Shown: in pieces, positions 1 through 5,748 of the stretch
Numbering within the stretch: the stretch's first letter is position 1
How the letters are laid out: each line of letters begins with the position of its first letter
Source: Candidatus Hydrogenedentota bacterium
GTDB taxonomy: Bacteria; Hydrogenedentota; Hydrogenedentia; Hydrogenedentales; SLHB01
Reading direction: 5' to 3'
DNA: 11,544 bases
Assembly (NCBI GenBank): GCA_016934125.1
Contig: JAFGTL010000638.1
Coordinates: 1 to 11,544, forward strand
Notes under the pieces: generated by a model
Seen by the model: only the letters and a program-made list of their open reading frames with translations
What the model was told of the DNA's origin: nothing
Databases searched by the model: none
Made by a program: the position numbers and the translations under genes

Positions 1-140
1 ATCTGCGTGCTCAGCCACGTGGTTCCGCCCGCGGCCAGATCCAGCCGGCCGGGTTGGCTGTCGTACGAGAACCCGCCGATCGCGCCCAGCGTCGCGCAAC
101 CCATCAGCAGACACACACCACATACACATGCGCGGCCCAT
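1..140 (-). CDS. Putative lipoprotein, N-terminal fragment cut by window edge
   Basis: The reading frame is open from an ATG at 140 to the window edge and gives 46 codons. The start is supported by a good Shine-Dalgarno, AAGGAG, six bases upstream of the ATG. The predicted N-terminus is MGRACVCGVCLLMGC, which reads as a short lipoprotein signal peptide. The candidate lipobox is L12-M13-G14-C15, with Cys15 as the lipidated residue. The following residues (ATLGAIGGFSYDSQ) match no family I recognise. The gene is divergent from the acetyltransferase gene, and its 3' end lies outside the window. Function is unknown. An envelope-anchored protein is inferred from the signal peptide alone, which has only one basic residue. 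Confidence 0.6.
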   Translation of the reverse strand, partial: MGRACVCGVCLLMGCATLGAIGGFSYDSQPGRLDLAAGGTTWLSTQ

Positions 141-152
141 CTTTTTCTCCTT

Positions 153-179
153 TTGCCAGTGAACACCGCCCGGTATACT
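153..179 (+). promoter_or_regulatory. Candidate sigma-70 promoter for the acetyltransferase gene
   Basis: TTGCCA at 153-158 (4 of 6 matches to TTGACA, in the right phase) and TATACT at 174-179 (5 of 6) are separated by 15 bases. This is shorter than the preferred 17, so the -10 box is more convincing than the -35. Transcription would begin near 187, about 60 nt before the ATG at 249. The -10 lies inside an inverted repeat (169-185). Confidence 0.35.
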
Positions 180-185
180 ACCGGG
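169..185. promoter_or_regulatory. 17-bp inverted repeat over the -10 box, possible operator
   Basis: CCCGGTA-TAC-TACCGGG is a perfect 7-bp inverted repeat with a 3-bp centre. It lies between the divergent lipoprotein and acetyltransferase genes and covers the TATACT -10 candidate of the plus-strand gene. The position suits a repressor site controlling one or both genes. No cognate regulator can be named. Confidence 0.35.
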
Positions 186-248
186 GAAATCGGCAGTGCA
201 GGCGCGCGGCCCCGGCCAGGGCCGCGCGGACATTCCGGAGAGCATACC

Positions 249-806
249 ATGTCTCAACTCAATATGGAAAAAAGTGATCTTGGCCGCGTCCCCGCCATCC
301 CCGTCCCGGACGGATACCTCTTGCGTACCTTCCGGGAGGGCGACGAAGCGGGAATAGCGCGCATCTACGCCGCCTCCGACCTCGGCGCCACGACCGCCGA
401 GGCCGTTCGTGAGAAAATGCTCGGCGATCCGCGGTTCAAGCCCGAACGGCTGTTCGTGATCGAGCACCAGGGCGAGCTCGTCGGCACCGCTGCCGCCTGG
501 GTGTGTTCGAACGATCCCTCTATCGGCTACCTCCACATGGTGGGCCTGCTGCCCGGCCATCGCGGCAAGAGGCTTGGCGCGATACTCACCGTCGCGGCCA
601 TCAACCAGAACCGCGCCGAGGGGTTGAGCGTGCAGCGGTTGCACACGGACGATTTCCGGGAGCCGGCCCTCCGCCTCTACCTCGATCTAGGCTATGTGCC
701 TGTGTACGAAGATGATACGCACCCCGGGCGCTGGGAGACCCTCGCCCGGAAGCTCGATCGGCCGGAGGCGGTGTCCCATGCCATCGACCGCCGTCCGAAC
801 CAGTAG
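249..806 (+). CDS. GNAT-family N-acetyltransferase
   Basis: The product is 185 aa, one complete GNAT domain. GNAT enzymes transfer an acetyl group from acetyl-CoA to an amine on a small molecule or protein; the substrate here is unknown and the enzyme is probably cytosolic. Motif A (acetyl-CoA pyrophosphate loop) is at about residues 98-113, with the Q/R-x-x-G-x-G/A-like core H-R-G-K-R-L-G-A at 104-111. The late beta-strand/helix motif follows at about 131-152 (HTDDFREPALRLYLDLGY), where Tyr144 and Tyr150 fall in the usual region. I chose the ATG at 249 because GGAG at 237-240 lies eight bases upstream and the frame upstream of it is non-domain sequence. The layout resembles generic or MshD-like GNATs, but mycothiol synthase should not be assumed. 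The gene stands alone, divergent from a lipoprotein gene. Confidence 0.9.
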   Translation: MSQLNMEKSDLGRVPAIPVPDGYLLRTFREGDEAGIARIYAASDLGATTAEAVREKMLGDPRFKPERLFVIEHQGELVGTAAAWVCSNDPSIGYLHMVGLLPGHRGKRLGAILTVAAINQNRAEGLSVQRLHTDDFREPALRLYLDLGYVPVYEDDTHPGRWETLARKLDRPEAVSHAIDRRPNQ

Positions 807-907
807 GCGCGGGAGGGGGATCCGGAGGGTATTTGCGCTCCGCCGGCATATCCGCTAGGGTTTCACGCGGTATTCACAGGAAGACGGCCCAATTACGAGA
901 GGAATAC

Positions 908-1642
908 ATGATGAAGTACTACGCAGCCATGCTTGTGTGCGCCGCCATGCTGGCGCTGTCTGGCCCGGCGCTGGCTCAGGACGCCGGAGTCCCACAATTC
1001 CAGGAGTTGTTCAATGGGCGCGACTTGACAGGATGGGTGAACGTGAACACCGCCGAGGACACGTGGAGCGTGCGCGATGGCCTGCTGGTGTGCAGCGGGC
1101 ACCCCATCGGCGTCATGCGCAGCGAGAAGCAATACGAGAACTTCATCCTCCACGTCGAATGGTGTCACATGGAGGCGGGCGGCAACTCGGGCGTGTTCGT
1201 CTGGAGCGAGGGGAGCGTGGCCGAAGGCAAGCAGTTGCCCAAAGGCGTCGAAGTGCAGATGCTCGAACTCGACTGGGTGAACCAGCATAAGGACAAGGAT
1301 GGGCAGCCCGCGCCCATCGCCTACGTCCACGGCGAAGTGTTCGGGGCCTTGGGCGCCGTCACGGTGCCGGATAATCCTCGCGGCAGCCGGAGCATGTCCG
1401 CCGAGAACCGCTGCAAGGGGCAGGGTGAGTGGAACACCTACGATGTGGTGTGCGTGGACGGCGTGATCAAGCTCGCGGTGAACGGGAAGTTCGTCAACGG
1501 CATTCGCGAATCGTCCGTGCGCAAGGGGTACTTGTGCCTTGAATCCGAAGGCGCCGAGATCCATTTCCGCAACATCCGGATCCTCGAGTTGCCCCCGGGT
1601 ATGGCAACCCCCGAGCAGACGGCGGCCGTCGTCAACCCGTAG
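908..1642 (+). CDS. Secreted DUF1080 protein (3-keto-disaccharide hydrolase family)
   Basis: The product is 244 aa with a Sec signal peptide (residues 1-23, cleavage likely after A-L-A before Q24). The mature part is a single DUF1080 domain (PF06439), a concanavalin/LamG-like beta-sandwich. Family landmarks are the opening F-N-G-R-D-L-T-G-W (35-43), G-N-S-G-V-F-V in the middle, a G-E-W-N-T-Y-D segment, and the closing strand I-H-F-R-N-I-R-I. The family is known to hydrolyse 3-keto-glycosides made by Gfo/Idh/MocA oxidoreductases; periplasmic or surface action is inferred from the signal peptide. ATG codons at 908 and 911 are both possible behind GAGAGGA (897-903); I used the first. It ends 30 bp from the convergent oxidoreductase gene, a pairing that fits a shared 3-keto-sugar pathway. 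Catalysis by this particular protein is not proven. Confidence 0.9.
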   Translation: MMKYYAAMLVCAAMLALSGPALAQDAGVPQFQELFNGRDLTGWVNVNTAEDTWSVRDGLLVCSGHPIGVMRSEKQYENFILHVEWCHMEAGGNSGVFVWSEGSVAEGKQLPKGVEVQMLELDWVNQHKDKDGQPAPIAYVHGEVFGALGAVTVPDNPRGSRSMSAENRCKGQGEWNTYDVVCVDGVIKLAVNGKFVNGIRESSVRKGYLCLESEGAEIHFRNIRILELPPGMATPEQTAAVVNP

Positions 1643-1672
1643 CGGCATGGGCCGGCCCGCTGTCGCGCCCGA

Positions 1673-2890
1673 TCAGTCCTCGATGAGCTTGCGCCGCTTA
1701 CGGTCGTAGCGGGTGCGCCGACCGGTTTCGAGGGCATTGGCCGCCATGATCGTGGCCACGGAATGCTGATGGCCGAACTCGATGTCGGCCACCGGCCGCT
1801 CGCGGCTCCGCATGCAGTCGAGCCAGTTCCCCATGTGGTTGCCGTCCGGCCCGGCCTCGAGCTTGCCGTCCTCGATGGCCTTACCGCTCAGGCCGCCCGC
1901 GCCCGAGTACGTGCAGGCGTAGAGATCGAGGATACCGTACTGCCCGTGCACGGTGTAGTGCGTGCCTGAGGCGTTCGTCAACGTCATGGCCCAGTCGAAG
2001 AGGTAGCCTTCCGGGTAGTCGAGGAGGGCGTGGAAGACGTCGGTGTGCTCGCGGCCGTCCTTCCAGACGTAGATGCCGCCGTGGGCCACGGCGCTGGACG
2101 GATACGTCGAGCCCATCACCATGTGGGCGGCGTCCACGAGGTGCGTCATCCACAGGCCCGAAATGCCGTTCGTGCACATCCGATACAGGTGCCACCGCCG
2201 GAGCAGGCGCGGATCGAACGGCACCTTGGGCCGGCAGAACAGATACGCATCCCAGTCCACGTCCTCCTCGACGCAGTCGCTGAAATCGCGCGCCCACCGG
2301 GGATGATTGAAGCAGTTCGCGGCCGAAATCCAGCTTACCGTGCCCAGTTTGCCCGACGCGATGAAGTCGTGGGCCGCTTTCCACCGCGCCTCACTCCGCC
2401 GTTGCGTGCCCACCTGCACCACCCGCTCATGCCGCCGGGCCAGATCGAGCGCCTTGTTGGCGTTCTTCAGCGAGATGGACATGGGTTTCTCGACGTACAC
2501 GTCCTTGCCGGCCTTCAACGCCTCGATCATAATCGGCGTGTGCGCGAAATCGGGCGTGGCGATCACGACGCCGTCGATATCGTCCCGCGCAAGCACGTCG
2601 CCGAACCGCGACGTCTGGAAGGGTTTCTTGCCGAAGGCCTTCTCGACGGCCGCGGCCGCGCCCTCCCGGTTGGGCCGCCACACGTCGCATACAGCCGCAA
2701 CCTCGACGTTGTGCGTCTCGCTCAGGGCGGCCAGGCCCTTGAGGTGGGCCGCGCCCCGGCTGCCCGTGCCGATGGCGCCGATGCGAATGCGATCATTTGC
2801 CCCGGCAGCCTGCCCGGCCGCCATACCCGCGCCCAGGGCCGCCCCGGACGACGCCAGAAATCCACGACGCGATAATGCTGAATTCGGCAT
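1673..2890 (-). CDS. Tat-exported Gfo/Idh/MocA-family oxidoreductase
   Basis: The product is 405 aa. The N-terminus is a twin-arginine signal, S-R-R-G-F-L (7-12), followed by a small-residue-rich hydrophobic stretch, so the protein is probably exported folded with its NAD(P) cofactor bound. The Rossmann glycine motif is G-A-I-G-T-G-S-R-G (38-46). The E-K-P motif (134-136), whose lysine is typical of the family's catalytic and cofactor region, is present. A middle segment, T-H-L-V-D-A-A-H-M-V, carries conserved His and Asp, and the C-terminal tail is the usual family helix. The start at 2890 follows GGGGAG seven bases upstream; a longer frame to 2935 lacks this. Such enzymes oxidise or reduce sugar hydroxyls; the neighbouring DUF1080 gene suggests C3 oxidation of a glycoside. 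The substrate is unknown. GH109 glycosidases share the fold and the Tat signal and are an alternative. Confidence 0.9.
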   Translation of the reverse strand: MPNSALSRRGFLASSGAALGAGMAAGQAAGANDRIRIGAIGTGSRGAAHLKGLAALSETHNVEVAAVCDVWRPNREGAAAAVEKAFGKKPFQTSRFGDVLARDDIDGVVIATPDFAHTPIMIEALKAGKDVYVEKPMSISLKNANKALDLARRHERVVQVGTQRRSEARWKAAHDFIASGKLGTVSWISAANCFNHPRWARDFSDCVEEDVDWDAYLFCRPKVPFDPRLLRRWHLYRMCTNGISGLWMTHLVDAAHMVMGSTYPSSAVAHGGIYVWKDGREHTDVFHALLDYPEGYLFDWAMTLTNASGTHYTVHGQYGILDLYACTYSGAGGLSGKAIEDGKLEAGPDGNHMGNWLDCMRSRERPVADIEFGHQHSVATIMAANALETGRRTRYDRKRRKLIED

Positions 2891-2924
2891 GTTCTCTCTC
2901 CCCTGTCTGAATGCCCGCCCATCC

Positions 2925-2930
2925 ATCATA
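2925..2930 (-). promoter_or_regulatory. Candidate -10 box for the oxidoreductase gene
   Basis: Read on the minus strand this is TATGAT (5 of 6 to TATAAT). It would start transcription near 2918 and give a leader of about 28 nt. There is no convincing -35: the hexamer 17 bp upstream is TGGATC. It abuts one arm of the inverted repeat spanning 2931-2970. Confidence 0.35.
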
Positions 2931-2970
2931 CTCACCGGCGGCGGCCGGATCCATGTGCCCCGGCGGTGAG
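2931..2970. promoter_or_regulatory. Widely spaced inverted repeat between divergent promoters
   Basis: CTCACCGGCG (2931-2940) and CGGCGGTGAG (2961-2970) are inverted copies, perfect over 7 bp (CTCACCG/CGGTGAG), with their centres about 30 bp apart (roughly three helical turns). Each arm sits immediately upstream of a -10 candidate: TATGAT on the minus strand and TATAAT on the plus strand. This suits a shared regulator site for the oxidoreductase and regulator 1 genes. Function is inferred. Confidence 0.35.
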
Positions 2971-2972
2971 CC

Positions 2973-2981
2973 TGCTATAAT
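2973..2981 (+). promoter_or_regulatory. Extended -10 promoter of regulator 1, implying a leaderless mRNA
   Basis: TGC-TATAAT is an extended -10 (TGn) with a perfect TATAAT at 2976-2981. No good -35 is visible, as is usual for extended -10 promoters. The ATG at 2990 begins eight bases after the box, so transcription should start at or within a few bases of the start codon. The bases between (GCCGCCCC) contain no Shine-Dalgarno. Confidence 0.6.
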
Positions 2982-2989
2982 GCCGCCCC

Positions 2990-4357
2990 ATGACGCGATT
3001 GCCGGAGAAAGAAGTCCGCGAGGCCATCTCGGATTCCATCTCGGACGGCGTGTTCACCGTGGATGAGGACTGGCGGATCACCACGTTCAACCGTGCCGCC
3101 GAAGAGATCACCGGTGTGCCGGCCGAGGAGGCCGTAGGCCGGCCCTGCTGCGATGTGTTCCGTTCGAGCATCTGCGAGTCGGACTGTGCACTCAAAGAGA
3201 CACTGCGCACGGGTCGCCTCATCATCAACAAGGCCGTCTACATCATCGACGCCCATGATCGCCGCGTGCCCATCAGCATCTCGACGGGCATCCTGCGCGA
3301 TGCCCGCGGCAACGTGATCGGCGGCGTCGAGACGTTCCGCGACCTCAGCCTCGTCGAGGAACTGCGCAAGGAACTCCACTCCCGGCACAGCTTCGTCGAC
3401 ATCATCGGCCGGAGCAACGCCATGCGGCAGCTCTTCGACATCCTGCCGCAGGTGGCCGAGAGCGACAGCTCGGTGCTCATCGAAGGCGCGAGCGGCACCG
3501 GCAAGGAACTGTTCGCGAAGGCCATCCACGAGCTCTCCTTCCGTCGCGATCGGCGGTTTGTCGCTGTCAATTGCGGCGCTCTGCCCGACAACCTGCTCGA
3601 GTCGGAGTTGTTCGGCTACAAAGCGGGCGCCTTCACCGACGCGCGGCAGGACAAGCCGGGCCGCTTCGCCGTCGCCCACGGCGGCACCATCTTGCTGGAC
3701 GAGATCGGCGACATGTCGCCCGCCCTTCAGGTGCGCCTTTTGCGCGCCCTCCAGGAAGGCACAATCGAACCCCTCGGCGCCGTCGAGCCTGTCCACGTCA
3801 ACGTCCGCGTCATCGCGGCTACGAACAAGCGCCTCGATGCCCTCGTTCGCGAAGGGGCCTTCCGCGAGGATCTCTACTACCGCGTCAACGTCGTCCGCCT
3901 CGTGCTGCCCGCCCTGGCCGAGCGCCGCGAAGATATTCCGCTTCTCATCGGTCATTTCGTCGCGAAGTACAACCGGCTTCGGGACAAGGCCGTCGTCGGC
4001 GTGTCTGAAGACGCCATGGCCGTGCTCATGGAGCATGAGTTCCCGGGGAACGTGCGCGAACTCGAGAACATCATCGAACACGCCTTCGTACTGTGCCGCG
4101 GGGGACTCATCGAGCCCCGTCACCTGCCCGCGCCCCTCCGGGGCCCGGCCGGCGCCGGCACGCCCACCCAGTGGGAAGGACTTACGCTTGAGGCGCTCGA
4201 GAAGATCCACATCGCCGACGCCTTACGCCGCCACCACGGCAACCGCAAAGCGGCCGCCCGCGAACTCGGGATCAATCCCAGCACGCTCTACCGCAAGATG
4301 AAATCCATGGACATCGACATCCCCGCCGACACGCCGCGCCCGCGGCCTGAAGAATAG
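2990..4357 (+). CDS. PAS / sigma-54-interacting AAA+ / Fis-HTH transcriptional activator (regulator 1)
   Basis: The product is 455 aa with three parts. A PAS domain (about 15-115) contains a cysteine cluster, C53, C54, C62 and C66. An AAA+ domain of the NtrC type follows (about 135-375), and a Fis-type helix-turn-helix closes the protein (about 405-440). ATPase elements are all recognisable: Walker A G-A-S-G-T-G-K-E (166-173), Walker B G-G-T-I-L-L-D-E (231-238), sensor I A-A-T-N (276-279), arginine fingers R292 and R298, and sensor II R356 in G-N-V-R-E-L. The sigma-54 contact loop is G-A-F-T-D-A (213-218) rather than GAFTGA. It should activate sigma-54 promoters in response to a cytosolic signal sensed by PAS, as there is no receiver domain. 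The start aligns residue for residue with regulator 2. It is divergent from the oxidoreductase gene and convergent with the prepilin gene. Its targets are unknown. Confidence 0.93.
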   Translation: MTRLPEKEVREAISDSISDGVFTVDEDWRITTFNRAAEEITGVPAEEAVGRPCCDVFRSSICESDCALKETLRTGRLIINKAVYIIDAHDRRVPISISTGILRDARGNVIGGVETFRDLSLVEELRKELHSRHSFVDIIGRSNAMRQLFDILPQVAESDSSVLIEGASGTGKELFAKAIHELSFRRDRRFVAVNCGALPDNLLESELFGYKAGAFTDARQDKPGRFAVAHGGTILLDEIGDMSPALQVRLLRALQEGTIEPLGAVEPVHVNVRVIAATNKRLDALVREGAFREDLYYRVNVVRLVLPALAERREDIPLLIGHFVAKYNRLRDKAVVGVSEDAMAVLMEHEFPGNVRELENIIEHAFVLCRGGLIEPRHLPAPLRGPAGAGTPTQWEGLTLEALEKIHIADALRRHHGNRKAAARELGINPSTLYRKMKSMDIDIPADTPRPRPEE

Positions 4358-4400
4358 CCGCGGGGGCATCAGGCGGGGGCTGAGGGGGGGGACAAGAAAG

Positions 4401-4427
4401 GCGGCTCCGCGTTGGGAGCGGAGCCGC
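4401..4427 (-). terminator. Rho-independent terminator of the prepilin gene
   Basis: GCGGCTCCGC and GCGGAGCCGC form a perfect 10-bp GC-rich stem around a 7-nt loop. On the minus strand the stem is followed by CTTTCTTGT, a broken U-rich tail, about 30 nt past the prepilin stop. On the plus strand the tail is only TTGG, so it may stop regulator 1 transcripts less well. Confidence 0.8.
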
Positions 4428-4456
4428 TTGGTGGATGTGGCGAGGTGGCCGGGCCT

Positions 4457-5392
4457 CTAGCCGCCGATGAAGCCGATCATGTAGGCCAGGTTCGGGGTGA
4501 CGGGCCATTTCTCCTGGTACTTGACGAACGTGACGTGTCCGTCCAGCCACAGGACGTTGCAGCCGCCGGGAACGTGGTTGAACTCCTGCGGGCTGCCCGA
4601 GACGTCCGAGGTGACGAAGTCCATCATAACGACGATTTCGCTCTGGCCCTGGGCGGTGGCCGCGGGGTTGTTGATGTCGGTGACGAGGAAGCGCTCGATG
4701 CCTTCGCGGAGACGGAGCGCCCTATCGCCGAGAACGCTCTCGAAGTCGTCGTCGATGGTATCGGGCTCGCACAGGGCGTCGTTCAGCGCGTCGAGCATCG
4801 CCAGGGCTTCCACGGGCACATCGAGGAGACTCCCGTGATCCTCGGTGTCGTGAATCTGTTCGCAGTCATTCAACGCCCAGCCGAGGTAGAGGTAGCTGTC
4901 CCAATGGCTGTCCGGCTCGCAGGGATAGAACTTGCTGTCATCGGAGAGATCGGTGGGCTGGAAGCTGTTGCCGTCCCACCACTCGGTGAGGGCGAGCTGC
5001 TCGACTTTCCTGTAGCGTTCGCCGGGATCGGTTGACCACACGGACGAGGGGCAACAGGAGATGGCGGGATCCGTCATGTATTCCGGGAAGATCTGGACGT
5101 AGGCCACGACGTAATCGCTGCCGATGTTGCTGGCGGCCGTTGGGCCTGTGCCGTGGGGCTGGCCGTAATTGCCTTCGCAGTCATAGAGCTTGTTGGTCGG
5201 GAACTTCTCGCCCCTGGATTCATTGGCGAACATCTTGAAGATGAGGCCGTACTGCTTCAGGTTGTTCGCGCAGCTTGCACGCCGGGCGGCTTCACGCGCC
5301 CGGGAGAGCGCAGGCAGCAGGATCGCGGCGAGGATTCCTATGATGGCGATCACGACCAAGAGCTCGATCAATGTAAACCCTTGTCTTTTCAT
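4457..5392 (-). CDS. Prepilin-type N-terminal methylation protein with C-terminal H-x10-DG motif
   Basis: The product is 311 aa. It opens with a short type IV prepilin leader, M-K-R-Q-G, cleaved before F6, with the required Glu at mature position 5 (E10) and a hydrophobic assembly helix to about residue 29. The R-A-R-E-A-A-R-R stretch follows. Such proteins are processed by prepilin peptidase and assembled into a pseudopilus or type II secretion-like fibre. Many paralogues per genome are usual in Planctomycetota and relatives, and their roles are mostly unknown. The C-terminus carries H273-x10-D284-G285 (GGCNVLWLDGH), the processing-associated motif. The body is acidic and has eight cysteines (41, 72, 113, 114, 158, 177, 208, 278), allowing disulfides outside the cytoplasm. 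The start at 5392 lies eight bases after AGGGGGG. It has its own promoter and terminator, so it is probably monocistronic. Confidence 0.9.
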   Translation of the reverse strand: MKRQGFTLIELLVVIAIIGILAAILLPALSRAREAARRASCANNLKQYGLIFKMFANESRGEKFPTNKLYDCEGNYGQPHGTGPTAASNIGSDYVVAYVQIFPEYMTDPAISCCPSSVWSTDPGERYRKVEQLALTEWWDGNSFQPTDLSDDSKFYPCEPDSHWDSYLYLGWALNDCEQIHDTEDHGSLLDVPVEALAMLDALNDALCEPDTIDDDFESVLGDRALRLREGIERFLVTDINNPAATAQGQSEIVVMMDFVTSDVSGSPQEFNHVPGGCNVLWLDGHVTFVKYQEKWPVTPNLAYMIGFIGG

Positions 5393-5413
5393 GTCTTTTC
5401 CCCCCTGAAGATA

Positions 5414-5427
5414 AGCCGATATCGGCT
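5414..5427. repeat. 14-bp perfect palindrome just above the prepilin ribosome-binding site
   Basis: AGCCGATATCGGCT is a perfect palindrome ending about seven bases before the AGGGGGG ribosome-binding site of the prepilin gene. In RNA it would form a 5-bp stem with an AUAU loop. It could be a protein-binding site on DNA or a leader hairpin affecting translation or stability. Confidence 0.5.
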
Positions 5428-5501
5428 CCCTCTCAGTTATCAATACGGATAATCTGCACTGCGATTCGCACAGGCGGCAGGCCAACGGGACAGGACGAAC
5501 A

Positions 5502-5521
5502 GGTATGCAAAGCAACATACC
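5502..5521 (-). repeat. Hairpin in the prepilin mRNA leader
   Basis: GGTATG and CATACC form a perfect 6-bp inverted repeat around an 8-base loop within the predicted leader. No T tract follows on the minus strand, so it does not look like a terminator. Role unknown. Confidence 0.35.
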
Positions 5522-5619
5522 AACCCTGCCCCCCGTGCTGCGGGATGTGAATGATGTGCTTCAGCTACGTCTAGAACCACCCCCTCTCAATAGGTAGTCC
5601 TGACCTTTCCCCTCCCTCC

Positions 5620-5631
5620 GCAAACGTTTGC
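5620..5631. promoter_or_regulatory. LacI-family-type operator at the prepilin transcription start
   Basis: GCAAACGTTTGC is a perfect 12-bp palindrome with a central CG. It closely resembles operators of the LacI/GalR family (for example the PurR box core). It starts directly after the TATAAT box of the minus-strand promoter, and its centre (5625/5626) falls on the expected transcription start, a classic repressor position. No LacI-family gene lies in the window. Confidence 0.75.
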
Positions 5632-5660
5632 ATTATACGGGAACCGCCGTTTTCTGTCAA
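5632..5660 (-). promoter_or_regulatory. Perfect-consensus sigma-70 promoter of the prepilin gene
   Basis: On the minus strand TTGACA (5660-5655), exactly 17 bp, then TATAAT (5637-5632). All 12 positions and the spacing match the ideal sigma-70 promoter. The only downstream minus-strand gene is the prepilin gene starting at 5392. Confidence 0.9.
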
Positions 5661-5664
5661 TGCA

Positions 5665-5703
5665 GTTCAGGCGGTGGCACGCGCGTTCGGCGGTGGCACG
5701 CGC
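5665..5703. repeat. Two tandem 19-20 bp repeats upstream of the prepilin -35
   Basis: GTTCAGGCGGTGGCACGCGC (5665-5684) is followed without a gap by GTTCGGCGGTGGCACGCGC (5685-5703). The copies differ by a single missing A and share a perfect 15-bp core. Seen from the minus-strand promoter they lie about 5-43 bp upstream of the -35 box, spaced close to two helical turns, where activator sites are usual. A binding role is inferred. Confidence 0.7.
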
Positions 5704-5748
5704 TCGGGGCCGTGCTGAAACGGGGTGCCTGGCGTGGGGGGCCGCCGG

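Larger units (their letters stand above)
5393..5748 (-). other. Long intergenic region and mRNA leader upstream of the prepilin gene
   Basis: These 356 bases contain no gene that I can support. From the predicted start (near 5625), about 233 nt would be transcribed as a leader. It contains a hairpin at 5502-5521 and a 14-bp palindrome at 5414-5427 just above the ribosome-binding site. The promoter and operator lie at 5620-5660 and tandem repeats at 5665-5703. I see no recognisable riboswitch, and no terminator for regulator 2 between 5704 and 5748. Confidence 0.7.

Noticed and set aside
54..248. Upstream in-frame extension of the acetyltransferase
   Set aside because: It crosses the divergent promoter region, is not domain-like, and the ATG at 249 has a well-placed GGAG.
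893..1648. Minus-strand open frame opposite the DUF1080 gene
   Set aside because: Shadow frame, His/Val/Ala-rich; the plus-strand frame has a signal peptide, ribosome-binding site and complete domain.
1649..1658. GGGCCGGCCC palindrome between the convergent DUF1080 and oxidoreductase genes
   Set aside because: It has no loop and no T tract on either side, so it cannot be called a terminator; short GC palindromes are expected here.
2975..4210. Minus-strand open frame of 411 codons opposite regulator 1
   Set aside because: Antisense shadow with biased composition (Asp, Val, Ala, His); the plus-strand gene has all its family motifs.
5393..5518. Upstream in-frame start for the prepilin gene at 5518
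   Set aside because: It would put 42 extra residues before a standard short prepilin leader, and the ATG lies inside a hairpin without a good ribosome-binding site.
5675..5689. TGGCACG-N4-TTCG in the tandem repeat as a sigma-54 -24/-12 promoter
   Set aside because: The -12 element lacks the essential GC (TTCG instead of TTGC), the second copy fits worse, and no plus-strand gene follows. I saw no other sigma-54 promoter by eye in the window.
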